NCBI GenBank assembly: GCA_012512995.1
Contig: JAAZDA010000150.1
Location: 1-11,021 of the forward strand
DNA from: Clostridiales bacterium
Lineage (GTDB): Bacteria; Bacillota; Clostridia; Lachnospirales; Lachnospiraceae
Direction of reading: 5' to 3'
DNA: 11,021 nt
Shown here: positions 1-7,146 of the stretch, piece after piece
How the letters are laid out: the number at the start of each line of letters is the position of its first letter
Numbering within the stretch: position 1 is the stretch's first letter
Program-made: the position numbers and the translations under genes
Notes under the pieces: model-generated
Told to the model about the DNA's origin: nothing
The model's database searches: none
What the model saw: only the letters and a program-made list of their open reading frames with translations

Positions 1-918
1 GGTGTCATCAATATTAAGAATGGCCGCCACCCTGTGGTCGAGAGAATGCTCTCCGGTGACTTCGTCGCCAACGACTGCTACCTCAATAACCGCAAGAAGG
101 CAATATCAATAATCACCGGTCCCAACATGGCCGGCAAATCTACATATATGAGGCAGAACGCCCTGATTGCTCTGATGGCGCAGATCGGAAGCTACGTCCC
201 GGCAGACTCCGCGGATCTGTGCGTGGTCGACAGAATATTCACCAGAGTCGGTGCCTCCGATGATCTCGGAAGCGGGCAGAGTACCTTTATGGTCGAAATG
301 AACGAAGTCGCCAACATCCTCCGTAACGCGACCTCAAGTTCACTTATAATCCTCGACGAGATAGGACGCGGAACATCGACATACGACGGGCTTTCAATTG
401 CCTGGGCCGTCATAGAGCACATAAGCAACAAGAAATTTCTCGGCGCCAAAACTCTTTTCGCCACACATTATCACGAACTCACAGAGCTCGAAGGCAAGAT
501 CGACAATGTCAATAACTACTGCGTCGCAGTCAAGGAAAACGGAGATGACATCGTCTTCCTCCGCAAGATAATAAAGGGCGGTGCCGATAAGAGCTACGGC
601 ATACAGGTGGCAAAACTTGCCGGACTCCCGGACATAGTCGTGGACAGAGCCAAAGAAATACTCTCGAACCTCGTTGACAGTGACATCACTGAGAAAGTCC
701 AGAACATAGCACCCGCATCCACAGGATCCAAAGAAAAGGTCCCGCACTATGACGACGTCGACCTCGGACAGATGACACTGTTCGACACGAAGAAGGACGA
801 AGATGTCATCAATGAACTGAAAGACATCGACATCACTAACCTGACGCCGGTCGATGCGCTGAACACGCTGTATCGGCTGCAGAGCGAGCTGAAGAATCGG
901 TTTGTGCCAAAGCAATAA
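1..918 (+). CDS. mutS: DNA mismatch repair protein MutS, C-terminal part (5' end outside window)
   Basis: The reading frame is open from base 1 and ends at TAA 916-918, giving the last 305 residues of MutS. MutS recognises mismatches and small loops in DNA and, in an ATP-dependent clamp state, recruits MutL. The fragment starts just before the GRHPVVE motif that precedes the ATPase domain. It then shows the Walker A motif GPNMAGKST (fragment residues 40-48), the Walker B pair D119-E120 in LILDEIGRGTST-type context, and the ATHYHE switch (154-159). The C-terminal tail contains QMTLF (257-261), which fits the QxxLF consensus for binding the DNA polymerase sliding clamp, as known for Bacillus MutS. 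The mismatch-reading N-terminal domains lie upstream of the window. It is followed by the structured mutS-mutL gap and then mutL. The identification is secure. Confidence 0.98.
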   Translation, partial: GVINIKNGRHPVVERMLSGDFVANDCYLNNRKKAISIITGPNMAGKSTYMRQNALIALMAQIGSYVPADSADLCVVDRIFTRVGASDDLGSGQSTFMVEMNEVANILRNATSSSLIILDEIGRGTSTYDGLSIAWAVIEHISNKKFLGAKTLFATHYHELTELEGKIDNVNNYCVAVKENGDDIVFLRKIIKGGADKSYGIQVAKLAGLPDIVVDRAKEILSNLVDSDITEKVQNIAPASTGSKEKVPHYDDVDLGQMTLFDTKKDEDVINELKDIDITNLTPVDALNTLYRLQSELKNRFVPKQ

Positions 919-1003
919 TTTGTAGTCAGCCATGGGCGTGTTTCGTAATGTGTGAGAGCTGGGCAATGTCCGGCTCCGGGTACTTTGTTGTCGTCGGCGC
1001 TTT

Positions 1004-1043
1004 GTTCGGTACAACATGAAAAGGTGACTTTTCATGTTCGAAC
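1004..1043 (+). other. Apical stem-loop of the mutS-mutL element
   Basis: An 11-base perfect stem, AACATGAAAAG (1013-1023) with CTTTTCATGTT (1028-1038), closes a GTGA loop at 1024-1027. It is continued by GTTCG (1004-1008) pairing with CGAAC (1039-1043), leaving GTAC (1009-1012) as a bulge on one side. No run of T follows the stem, so it is not a typical rho-independent terminator. Confidence 0.7.
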
Positions 1044-1052
1044 ATTAGCGCC

Positions 1053-1074
1053 CGCTACGTACAACAACGTAGCG
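1053..1074 (+). other. Side hairpin of the mutS-mutL element
   Basis: CGCTACGT (1053-1060) and ACGTAGCG (1067-1074) form a perfect 8-pair stem with a 6-base loop, ACAACA. It lies directly after the pairing 996-1001/1047-1052 and before 1083-1088, so it fits as a separate branch of the larger fold rather than competing with it. Confidence 0.65.
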
Positions 1075-1152
1075 AGAGCGTGCCCGGAACGGACATGCAC
1101 ACTCGAACACTTCAATCAAGGCAACAATCCCATGGCTGACTGCAGACATAAT

Positions 1153-1157
1153 GAGGT
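1153..1157 (+). promoter_or_regulatory. Ribosome binding site of mutL
   Basis: GAGGT lies five bases before ATG 1163. The earlier in-frame ATG at 1151 has no purine-rich sequence upstream and would itself overlap this site, so the site favours ATG 1163 as the mutL start. It lies just outside the long terminal stem of the upstream element (which ends at 1146). Confidence 0.6.
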
Positions 1158-1162
1158 ATACC

Positions 1163-3046
1163 ATGATACATATTCTCGACAATGAAACGATCAACAAAAT
1201 AGCGGCCGGCGAAGTCGTCGAGCGGCCGGCGAACGTGGTCAAGGAGCTCATTGAGAATTCAATAGACTCCGGCGCCAGCGCCATTACCTGTGAGATAAAG
1301 GACGGAGGGATAGCTCTGATCCGTGTGACTGATAACGGTTGCGGAATCCCACCGGACGAGATATCAAAGGCATTCAGGCGGCACGCGACCAGCAAGATAG
1401 AAGACGAAGGGGATCTCGCCAAGCTCAGCACGCTTGGCTTCAGGGGCGAGGCTTTATCAAGCATTGCTTCGGTTGCCCAGGTCGAAATGATCACCAAGGT
1501 GCGCGGCTCGATCACCGGTATAAGGGCAGTCAATAACGGGCTCAATCCCAACAACACCGATGTGATCCCGCTGGAGACAAGTGAGATAGGAGCGCCTGAC
1601 GGAACTACCGTGATCGTCAGAGAGCTTTTCTACAATGTTCCCGTCCGCAGGAAGTTCCTCAAGACGCCTCAGACTGAGGCCGGTTATATCACCGATCTTG
1701 TGGAGCATCTGGCTCTTTCTCACCCCGATATCTCTTTTCATTACCGTGTGAACGGTGCAGAGAAGCTGCACACCTCTGGCAGCGGCGATATAAAGGAAAT
1801 CATCTACCGCATATATGGTCGGGAGATTTCAACTACTGTGCTTCCTATCCACAGAACTGATGAGACCGGTGAACTTATAATGGACGGATTCATTGGAAGA
1901 CCGGAGATCAGCCGCGGGAGCAGAAGTTTTGAACTGATATTCGTAAACGGGCGCGTTATCGTGAACGATGTACTGTCCAAAGCGCTGGAATCCGGATATC
2001 GCACTGATCTGATGCAGCATCAGTTCCCGTTCGCTATTCTGTACCTCACGATGCCCGCAAATGAAGTGGACGTAAATGTCCATCCTTCCAAGAAGGAAGC
2101 ACGCTTTTCCGACAGCAAACGGATCTTTGACTTTATAGATAATTCTGTGCATGAGACTCTGCACGAGAAGGAACTTATACCCAAGGCTCACCTTGACTCA
2201 GATAAAGAGCGCAAAAATGAAGATATAAGAGAACGCAATTCGCTGCTTTCTGACCACGAAGAACCTTTTGAGATAAAAACACCGCAGGTCTTTTCTGATT
2301 CAGACAAAACAAATTATGACGCGGATGCTGATAATAAAAATGACATTTTCTTCGACAGAAGAAGGACAACAATTGTAAACGCAGCTGATGATCATAAAGA
2401 TAAAACACCTTCCGCTGATTTCGAACAGATGGAAATTAAGGTGCTGTCACCTGAGAATGTCAATAAATACAGGATCCTCGGGCAGATATTTGATACTTAC
2501 TGGCTCATTGCATTTGACGACAAACTAATCATGATGGACCAGCACGCCGCTCACGAAAAGGTCAATTATGAAAGGCTGATGCGTCACTACAACGAAAGGA
2601 ACGAGAGCCCCGCTCCTTCACAGCAGCTCCTGCCAGCAATCGTCATAAGTTTTGCCGGCAAGGAAGAATCAGTTTTCCTGCAGTACCAGAGCATCTTCGA
2701 AGCAATGGGATATGAATTCGACGACCTTGGCGGGTCGTCATATGCAATAAGAGCCGTTCCGCTTGAACTCTACGGTTCAAAGCCGGAGACTCTGCTGAAG
2801 GATACAATAGACGAAATAATGGGTGAGAAGCTCGAAGGCACCCCTTCAGATATTCTCTCAAGGATAGCCACGGAATCCTGCAAAGCTGCCGTAAAAGGCA
2901 ATAACAGTATGACCGTAGAAGAAGCAAAAGCTCTCATTGATGAGCTCATGACTCTCGATAATCCCTACCACTGCCCGCACGGAAGGCCAACCATGATAGA
3001 GCTGACGAAGCAGGAGATAGAGAAGAAGTTCAAACGAATTGTCTGA
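1163..3046 (+). CDS. mutL: DNA mismatch repair protein MutL (endonuclease-type)
   Basis: MutL (627 residues from ATG 1163) couples mismatch recognition by MutS to strand incision and excision. The N-terminal GHKL ATPase domain shows E31/N32 in ELIENSIDSGA, the DNGCGI motif (57-62), RHATSKI (73-79) and TLGFRGEAL (90-98). An acidic, AT-rich linker of low conservation covers roughly residues 335-425. The C-terminal domain carries DQHAAHEKVNYE from D459, an exact match to the DQHA(x)2E(x)4E metal-dependent nicking motif, and CPHGRP at 604-609, which contributes to the metal site in this family. This is therefore the self-nicking type found in bacteria without MutH, unlike Escherichia coli MutL. 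ATG 1163 is chosen because it follows a Shine-Dalgarno sequence and starts right at the conserved HILDNETINKIAAGEVVERP region; ATG 1151 would add four residues. The TGA stop overlaps the miaA ribosome binding site. Confidence 0.97.
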   Translation: MIHILDNETINKIAAGEVVERPANVVKELIENSIDSGASAITCEIKDGGIALIRVTDNGCGIPPDEISKAFRRHATSKIEDEGDLAKLSTLGFRGEALSSIASVAQVEMITKVRGSITGIRAVNNGLNPNNTDVIPLETSEIGAPDGTTVIVRELFYNVPVRRKFLKTPQTEAGYITDLVEHLALSHPDISFHYRVNGAEKLHTSGSGDIKEIIYRIYGREISTTVLPIHRTDETGELIMDGFIGRPEISRGSRSFELIFVNGRVIVNDVLSKALESGYRTDLMQHQFPFAILYLTMPANEVDVNVHPSKKEARFSDSKRIFDFIDNSVHETLHEKELIPKAHLDSDKERKNEDIRERNSLLSDHEEPFEIKTPQVFSDSDKTNYDADADNKNDIFFDRRRTTIVNAADDHKDKTPSADFEQMEIKVLSPENVNKYRILGQIFDTYWLIAFDDKLIMMDQHAAHEKVNYERLMRHYNERNESPAPSQQLLPAIVISFAGKEESVFLQYQSIFEAMGYEFDDLGGSSYAIRAVPLELYGSKPETLLKDTIDEIMGEKLEGTPSDILSRIATESCKAAVKGNNSMTVEEAKALIDELMTLDNPYHCPHGRPTMIELTKQEIEKKFKRIV

Positions 3047-3052
3047 AGGAGG
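3046..3052 (+). promoter_or_regulatory. Ribosome binding site of miaA, overlapping the mutL stop codon
   Basis: AAGGAGG is a near-perfect anti-16S complement beginning at the last base of the mutL stop TGA (3044-3046) and lying seven bases before GTG 3060. This fixes the GTG start of miaA and implies that ribosomes finishing mutL can help start miaA. Confidence 0.85.
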
Positions 3053-3059
3053 ATTCAAC

Positions 3060-4004
3060 GTGCTCCAGCCTATGATTATAATCGCAGGTCCCACGGCCAC
3101 AGGAAAGAGCAGGGCCGCAGTGGAGCTGGCGCATAAAATCAACGGTTCCGTAATATCTGCCGATTCCATGCAGGTCTATCGCGGAATGAATATCGGCTCA
3201 GCCAAGATCACTGCAGAGGAAATGCAAGGCGTTAAGCATTATCTTGTCGACTGTATCGACCCCCATGAAGAATGGAATGTCGTAAGATTCAGGGACGAAG
3301 CCGCAAAGGCGGTACTCGAAATCAGAAGTGAGGGGAAGATCCCTATTGTCTGCGGTGGAACCGGTTTCTACATTCAGGCGCTTTTATATGATATAGATTT
3401 TACTGAGACCACAAAGGACGATTCATTCCGTGAAGAGATGCTGGAATATGCCAGAACTAATGGCAACGAAGCATTGCATTCAAAGCTCGCAGCCATCGAT
3501 CCTGCTGCCGCCGATGCCATCCACCCCAATAACGTGAAAAGAGTCATAAGAGCTCTTGAATTTGCGAAAACGACCGGCGGGTCGATGATTTCCTCGCATA
3601 ATGCAGAGCAGAGAGAAAGACCCGCAGCCTATGATGCCATGTATTTTGTTCTGAACATGGACAGAAATAAACTCTATGAGCGCATCAATTTGCGTGTTGA
3701 TAAAATGTTCTATGACGGTCTCGTAAATGAAGTCAGTCGTCTGAAGAAAAGCGGCCTGACTGCTAATGATGTCTCCATGCAGGGGCTTGGCTACAAGGAG
3801 ATCCTTCGTGCACTTGACGGAGAGTATACTATTGAAGAAGCACGTGAAAAGATAAAAGAAGAAACACGTCATTTTGCCAAGCGTCAGCTTACATGGTTCA
3901 AGCGTGAGGAAAATATCACATGGATAGATGTAAGCGGCGGCGTTGACCCGGTCGGTTTTATGACCGACATAGTCAGTCGGCATTTTGATATGAGCCATAT
4001 TTAG
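3060..4004 (+). CDS. miaA: tRNA dimethylallyltransferase (tRNA delta(2)-isopentenylpyrophosphate transferase)
   Basis: MiaA transfers the dimethylallyl group of DMAPP to N6 of adenosine 37 in tRNAs that read codons starting with U, giving i6A, the substrate of MiaB. The 314-residue length is normal. Visible hallmarks are the P-loop GPTATGKS (10-17), the SADSMQVYRGMNIGSAK segment with the catalytic-type Asp35, VCGGTGFYIQALLYDIDF in the middle, HPNNVKRVIRALE, QGLGYKEIL, and TRHFAKRQLTWFKRE near the end, which belongs to the tRNA-binding part. The start is GTG 3060, chosen because of the strong ribosome binding site seven bases upstream; a TTG at 3039 in the same frame lies inside mutL and has no such site. 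It sits 13 bases after the mutL stop and 26 bases before the next gene, so it is part of the same operon. The mutL-miaA pairing is common in bacteria. Confidence 0.97.
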   Translation: MLQPMIIIAGPTATGKSRAAVELAHKINGSVISADSMQVYRGMNIGSAKITAEEMQGVKHYLVDCIDPHEEWNVVRFRDEAAKAVLEIRSEGKIPIVCGGTGFYIQALLYDIDFTETTKDDSFREEMLEYARTNGNEALHSKLAAIDPAAADAIHPNNVKRVIRALEFAKTTGGSMISSHNAEQRERPAAYDAMYFVLNMDRNKLYERINLRVDKMFYDGLVNEVSRLKKSGLTANDVSMQGLGYKEILRALDGEYTIEEAREKIKEETRHFAKRQLTWFKREENITWIDVSGGVDPVGFMTDIVSRHFDMSHI

Positions 4005-4030
4005 CAGAATAAGCAGAAGGTGAGATTTAC

Positions 4031-5329
4031 ATGATGGCAGACAGTAATAATGATCTTAATGATCAATACATGAAAATGGGTATCAGTAGCAGAGTTCTTG
4101 ATTTTGCACGGCCATTGCTCGGTGACCTGAAATCGCGTTTTGAAAAGATCGATGAAACGGCCGAATTTAATCAGATGCGCGTTATAAAAGCAATGCAGGA
4201 CGCTCATGTCGGGGAAGCCTGTCTTCTGGGAACTACAGGCTACGGATATGATGATATAGGAAGAGAAGGACTTGAGAAAACTTACGCAGAATTCTTCAGA
4301 ACTGAAGACGCACTTGTAAGACCTCAGATAACATGTGGAACACATGCGCTTGCACTGGCCCTTATGAGTAATCTGCGCCCAGGCGATGAAATGATGTCAG
4401 CCTCAGGCCAGCCTTATGACACGCTTGAAGAAGTCATTGGTATAAGGCCTTCGAAGGGTTCTCTTGCAGAATACGGCATAACATATGCTCAGGCAGATCT
4501 TGATGAGAACGGTCGCATTTGTTTTGACAATATACGCAAGTGTATGAATGAGAAGACAAAACTCGTAGAGATCCAGCGGTCAAGAGGATATCTTGAAAGG
4601 CCGACTCTTTCAATAAAAGAGATCGGGGAAGCGATAAAATTCATCAGAAGCCTGAAGCCTGAAGTCATAATCATGGTTGATAACTGCTATGGTGAATTCA
4701 CCGAAAGAGAGGAACCCGGAAGCGTCGGCGCTGATATGATCGTTGGTTCTCTCATAAAGAACCCCGGAGGAGGACTCGCTCCCACAGGCGGCTATATAGC
4801 CGGCACAAAGGAATGCGTGGAGAATGCGGCATTCAGACTCACAAGCCCGGGACTCGGCAAAGAGGTCGGTGCTTCACTCGGAATACTTCCATCATATTAT
4901 GAAGGGTTTTTCCTTGCTCCCATCATGACAGCTGCAGCAATAAAAGGTGCCATCTTCGCGGCCGCCTGCTATGAAAAGCTGGGTTTTGAATGCTTCCCCC
5001 GTGCAACAGACGAAAGGCATGACATAGTTCAGGCAATAACTTTCCACGATCCCGAGGCTGAAGTGGCATTTGCCCAGGGTATTCAGGCAGCCGCTCCTGT
5101 TGACAGTTTCGTAACGCCATATCCAGACAAAATGCCGGGATATGATGATCAGGTCGTCATGGCTGCAGGTGCTTTCGTATCAGGATCTACTGTCGAATTG
5201 TCAGCTGATGGCCCGATGCGTGAACCATATACTGTTTATTTTCAGGGTGGACTCACATGGCCACATGCAAAATTCGGCGTACTGAAAACCATACAATATT
5301 TGCTTGACCGAAAACTCATTACTATCTAG
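4031..5329 (+). CDS. PLP-dependent methionine gamma-lyase/aluminum resistance family protein (YnbB-like)
   Basis: This 432-residue protein belongs to the fold-type I PLP enzyme family annotated as 'aluminum resistance protein' or 'methionine gamma-lyase family protein' (similar to Bacillus subtilis YnbB, often next to miaA or hfq). Its true substrate is not settled; a C-S lyase reaction on a sulfur amino acid is inferred from family membership. Visible features are GTTGYGYDDIGREGLE (N-terminal third), ITCGTHALALAL at the cofactor phosphate side, MVDNCYGEF, whose Asp fits the residue that contacts the pyridine nitrogen, and VGSLIKNPGGG, where Lys243 is the best candidate for the Schiff-base lysine. 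The C-terminus holds PYTVYFQGGLTWPHAK, typical of the family. AAGGTGAG at 4017-4024 precedes ATG 4031 by six bases. No signal peptide or membrane segment is seen, so it is likely cytoplasmic. The family call is sure; the function is not. Confidence 0.92.
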   Translation: MMADSNNDLNDQYMKMGISSRVLDFARPLLGDLKSRFEKIDETAEFNQMRVIKAMQDAHVGEACLLGTTGYGYDDIGREGLEKTYAEFFRTEDALVRPQITCGTHALALALMSNLRPGDEMMSASGQPYDTLEEVIGIRPSKGSLAEYGITYAQADLDENGRICFDNIRKCMNEKTKLVEIQRSRGYLERPTLSIKEIGEAIKFIRSLKPEVIIMVDNCYGEFTEREEPGSVGADMIVGSLIKNPGGGLAPTGGYIAGTKECVENAAFRLTSPGLGKEVGASLGILPSYYEGFFLAPIMTAAAIKGAIFAAACYEKLGFECFPRATDERHDIVQAITFHDPEAEVAFAQGIQAAAPVDSFVTPYPDKMPGYDDQVVMAAGAFVSGSTVELSADGPMREPYTVYFQGGLTWPHAKFGVLKTIQYLLDRKLITI

Positions 5330-5332
5330 AAT

Positions 5333-5338
5333 TATAAT
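5333..5338 (+). promoter_or_regulatory. Possible promoter -10 box upstream of radC
   Basis: TATAAT, the exact sigma-A -10 consensus, lies a few bases after the stop of the preceding gene and about 40 bases before the radC start. The -35 side is weak: TTGACC at 5304-5309 is a good hexamer but leaves a 23-base spacer, too long for a normal promoter, and the sequence at the usual 16-18 base spacing is A-rich without resemblance to TTGACA. It may be an internal promoter for radC and the mre genes, or chance in an AT-rich gap. Confidence 0.3.
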
Positions 5339-5376
5339 ACTATCCTCGGTCTGCCCGGAGAGCGGAAAGAGGACAC

Positions 5377-6081
5377 ATGAACAAAGCAGCAACTGTAAAC
5401 AAAGAGAACACAGCAACAGAAATGCCATACGAGAGATTCCTGAAATATGGCCCCGAAAGTCTCACTGACACCGAGCTTATAGCGATCATCGTCCGCACAG
5501 GCACCAAAGATTTCAGTGCAGTCGATGTGAGCCGCAGAATACTCACCGGTAACAGGCCTGATGAAGCTCCATCTCTTTCAGTACTGTATGATGAAACACT
5601 TGAGGATCTCACTGTTATTCCCGGCATAGGGGAGGTCAAGGCTGTAAAGATTCTGTGCATCGCAGAGCTTTCAAAACGCCTTTCCAAAGTTAAGGTCGGG
5701 CGTGACCTTTGTTTTGCCAGTCCTAGATCTATCTTTGAGTATTACGGCGAAGAAATGCGTCATCTCAGGCAGGAGAAGCTTCTTATGCTCCTTCTTGACA
5801 ACAGGATGTCACTGATCCGTGAGGAGACTGTGTCGATTGGCACCATAAATACCACGCTTGTTTCTGTGCGCGAAATATTCGTCAGAGCATGCAGGTTCAA
5901 CGCAGTAAACTTTATACTTATTCATAACCATCCGAGCGGTGATTCCACACCTAGCCACCAGGATGTACAGATCACCAGAAAAATTCTCGAGGCCAGCAGG
6001 CTTATGGAAATCGGATTTGTTGATCACATTATAATCAGTGATGATTATCGCAGTATGAAGCAGATGGGTTATTTTGATTGA
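5377..6081 (+). CDS. radC: RadC family protein (JAMM/MPN domain, UPF0758)
   Basis: The protein has 234 residues, the usual size for RadC. The N-terminal part has the family pattern MPYERFLKYGPESLTDTELIAIIVRTGT, followed by a helix-hairpin-helix segment (VIPGIGEVKA around residue 83) suited to DNA contact. The C-terminal half is a JAB1/MPN metalloprotein domain with HNHPSGDSTPSHQD beginning at His183; His183, His185 and Asp196 are the expected zinc ligands. The name radC comes from an old E. coli allele later traced to another gene, and the biochemical role of this family remains unknown, though JAMM domains are often peptidases and some RadC relatives act in DNA metabolism. The start ATG 5377 follows AGAGG (5368-5372) at four bases. 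Its position directly before mreB is frequent in Firmicutes (compare maf-radC-mreB in Bacillus), which suggests co-transcription. Confidence 0.96.
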   Translation: MNKAATVNKENTATEMPYERFLKYGPESLTDTELIAIIVRTGTKDFSAVDVSRRILTGNRPDEAPSLSVLYDETLEDLTVIPGIGEVKAVKILCIAELSKRLSKVKVGRDLCFASPRSIFEYYGEEMRHLRQEKLLMLLLDNRMSLIREETVSIGTINTTLVSVREIFVRACRFNAVNFILIHNHPSGDSTPSHQDVQITRKILEASRLMEIGFVDHIIISDDYRSMKQMGYFD

Positions 6082-6097
6082 AGGAAATTCACTTAGC

Positions 6098-6106
6098 AAA
6101 GGGGAG
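6098..6106 (+). promoter_or_regulatory. Ribosome binding site deciding the TTG start of mreB
   Basis: AAAGGGGAG lies eight bases before TTG 6115. No ATG or GTG start is available before the DLGT nucleotide-binding motif, which begins only eight residues into the protein, so this site supports TTG as the initiation codon. Confidence 0.7.
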
Positions 6107-6114
6107 TAGACACA

Positions 6115-7128
6115 TTGATCTATAATACGTTTGCCATCGACCTTGGCACAAACAACATCAAGATTTACAATTCGGCAACTGATAAGATAACCGTACAGAA
6201 GAATATGATTGCGGTGGAAAACAGGAAGAACATGATCGCGTACGGTGATTCGGCCTACGAAATGTTTGAGAAAGCACCTTCCAATATCAAAGTCTCAAGA
6301 CCCATCAATTTCGGGGTCATAGCAGACATCCAGAACATGGAGAAGCTCATAAAGTGTTTTATCGGATATGAGTTCAAAGGAGCTGTGAGACCGGCCGATT
6401 ACTTTATTGCGATTCCGACAGATGTCACTGAAGTCGAGCGCCGCGCTTTCTATGATCTTATCAGGGATTCCGGTGTTAAGGCAAAACGTATAATGGGTGT
6501 GGAAAAAGCTGTGGCCGATGGTCTCGGGATGGGAATCGATGTAAAGAATTCCCAGGGCGTAATGGTGGTCGATGTAGGATATGACACGACCGATATTTCC
6601 ATATTGTCACTCGGCGGGATCGTTCTGTCAAAGATGATAAAAGTCGGCGGACACGTTTTCGATGCTTCAATCGTAAATGCTGTGCGAAGAGAGTACAACC
6701 TGGTAATCGGATCAAGGACTGCTGAGGGCGTTCGCATATCATTCTGTGATCTTTCCCAGAACAATGGACTTGCAACTGTTTATGGCCGCGATATAGTCAC
6801 GGGGCTCCCTGTTGAGAGAACGCTTTCACACGATTTTGTGTCCTCCAGCCTCACTGACAATTTTCATACTATAGTTGATAATGTAAAGGTCATCCTTGAA
6901 AGAACACCGCCGGAGCTGTCAGCTGACATTTATCGTCACGGTCTGTTCCTGACCGGCGGTGCCTGTCAGGAAGAAGGACTGGCTGAGGCTATTGCTGATG
7001 AAGTCCAGCTTCGTGTTGTTGTAGCAGAGAGTCCGGTAAACACATGTGCTATCGGTCTTTCACAGGTCATTAAAAAGCAAAATTACCGTTCACTCGCCTA
7101 TACCATCGAAGGCATGGGCAAGAACTGA
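6115..7128 (+). CDS. mreB: MreB-family actin-like rod-shape protein, divergent
   Basis: This 337-residue protein belongs to the MreB/Mbl branch of bacterial actins, which polymerise on the inner membrane face and orient the cell-wall elongation machinery. The actin-fold motifs appear in order: phosphate-1 DLGTNNIKIY (from Asp9), IPTDVTEVERRA in the middle, EKAVADGLGMG with Glu130 at the connect-1/hydrolysis position, phosphate-2 VVDVGYDTTDISILSLGGIV (Asp153 onward), VGGHVFDASIV, and the adenosine motif LTGGACQEEGL (280-290). Compared with standard MreB (DIGGGTTE, LTGGGALL), the phosphate-2 loop reads DVGYDTTD and the adenosine motif is also altered, so nucleotide handling may differ. It uses a TTG start behind a good ribosome binding site. 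It lies 33 bases after radC and 18 before mreC, so the mreC-mreD-PBP2 context supports the elongasome role. An Mbl-like or specialised paralogue is possible if a standard MreB exists elsewhere. Confidence 0.88.
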   Translation: MIYNTFAIDLGTNNIKIYNSATDKITVQKNMIAVENRKNMIAYGDSAYEMFEKAPSNIKVSRPINFGVIADIQNMEKLIKCFIGYEFKGAVRPADYFIAIPTDVTEVERRAFYDLIRDSGVKAKRIMGVEKAVADGLGMGIDVKNSQGVMVVDVGYDTTDISILSLGGIVLSKMIKVGGHVFDASIVNAVRREYNLVIGSRTAEGVRISFCDLSQNNGLATVYGRDIVTGLPVERTLSHDFVSSSLTDNFHTIVDNVKVILERTPPELSADIYRHGLFLTGGACQEEGLAEAIADEVQLRVVVAESPVNTCAIGLSQVIKKQNYRSLAYTIEGMGKN

Positions 7129-7146
7129 CAGGCAGAAAACCAATAG

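Larger units (their letters stand above)
919..1146. repeat. Structured palindromic intergenic element between mutS and mutL
   Basis: This segment fills nearly the whole mutS-mutL gap and shows no convincing gene. Its ends are perfect 13-base inverted repeats, AGTCAGCCATGGG (924-936) and CCCATGGCTGACT (1129-1141). As RNA the stem would extend to 18 pairs (919-936 with 1129-1146), including two G-U pairs. Further co-linear pairings lie inside: 938-945 with 1104-1110 (one bulge), 950-954 with 1098-1102, 966-972 with 1090-1096, 975-980 with 1083-1088, 996-1001 with 1047-1052, 1004-1008 with 1039-1043 and 1013-1023 with 1028-1038, plus a side hairpin 1053-1074. All of this is read directly from the sequence. 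The interpretation is open: a MITE-like or palindromic repeat dispersed in the genome, or a structured RNA leader/processing element for mutL. No clear target-site duplication is visible at the ends, and no second copy was noticed in this window. Confidence 0.65.

Noticed and set aside
1013..1038. Hairpin after mutS as a rho-independent terminator.
   Set aside because: The stem is AT-rich and is followed by CGAACATTAGCG, not a T tract.
1151..1162. ATG 1151 as the mutL start.
   Set aside because: It lacks an upstream Shine-Dalgarno sequence and would place GAGGT inside the coding region; ATG 1163 fits better, though four extra residues cannot be ruled out.
952..1185. An open frame of 77 codons on the + strand across the mutS-mutL gap.
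   Set aside because: It has no ribosome binding site, shows no protein-like pattern, overlaps the mutL start, and its content is set by the palindromic element.
394..1557. Long minus-strand frames of 170-213 codons opposite mutS and mutL.
   Set aside because: They lie antisense to strongly conserved MutS/MutL coding sequence and resemble no known protein; they are mirror frames of the real genes.
3039..3059. TTG 3039 as an upstream start for miaA.
   Set aside because: It lies within the end of mutL without a ribosome binding site, whereas GTG 3060 has AAGGAGG at ideal spacing and gives the usual MiaA N-terminus.
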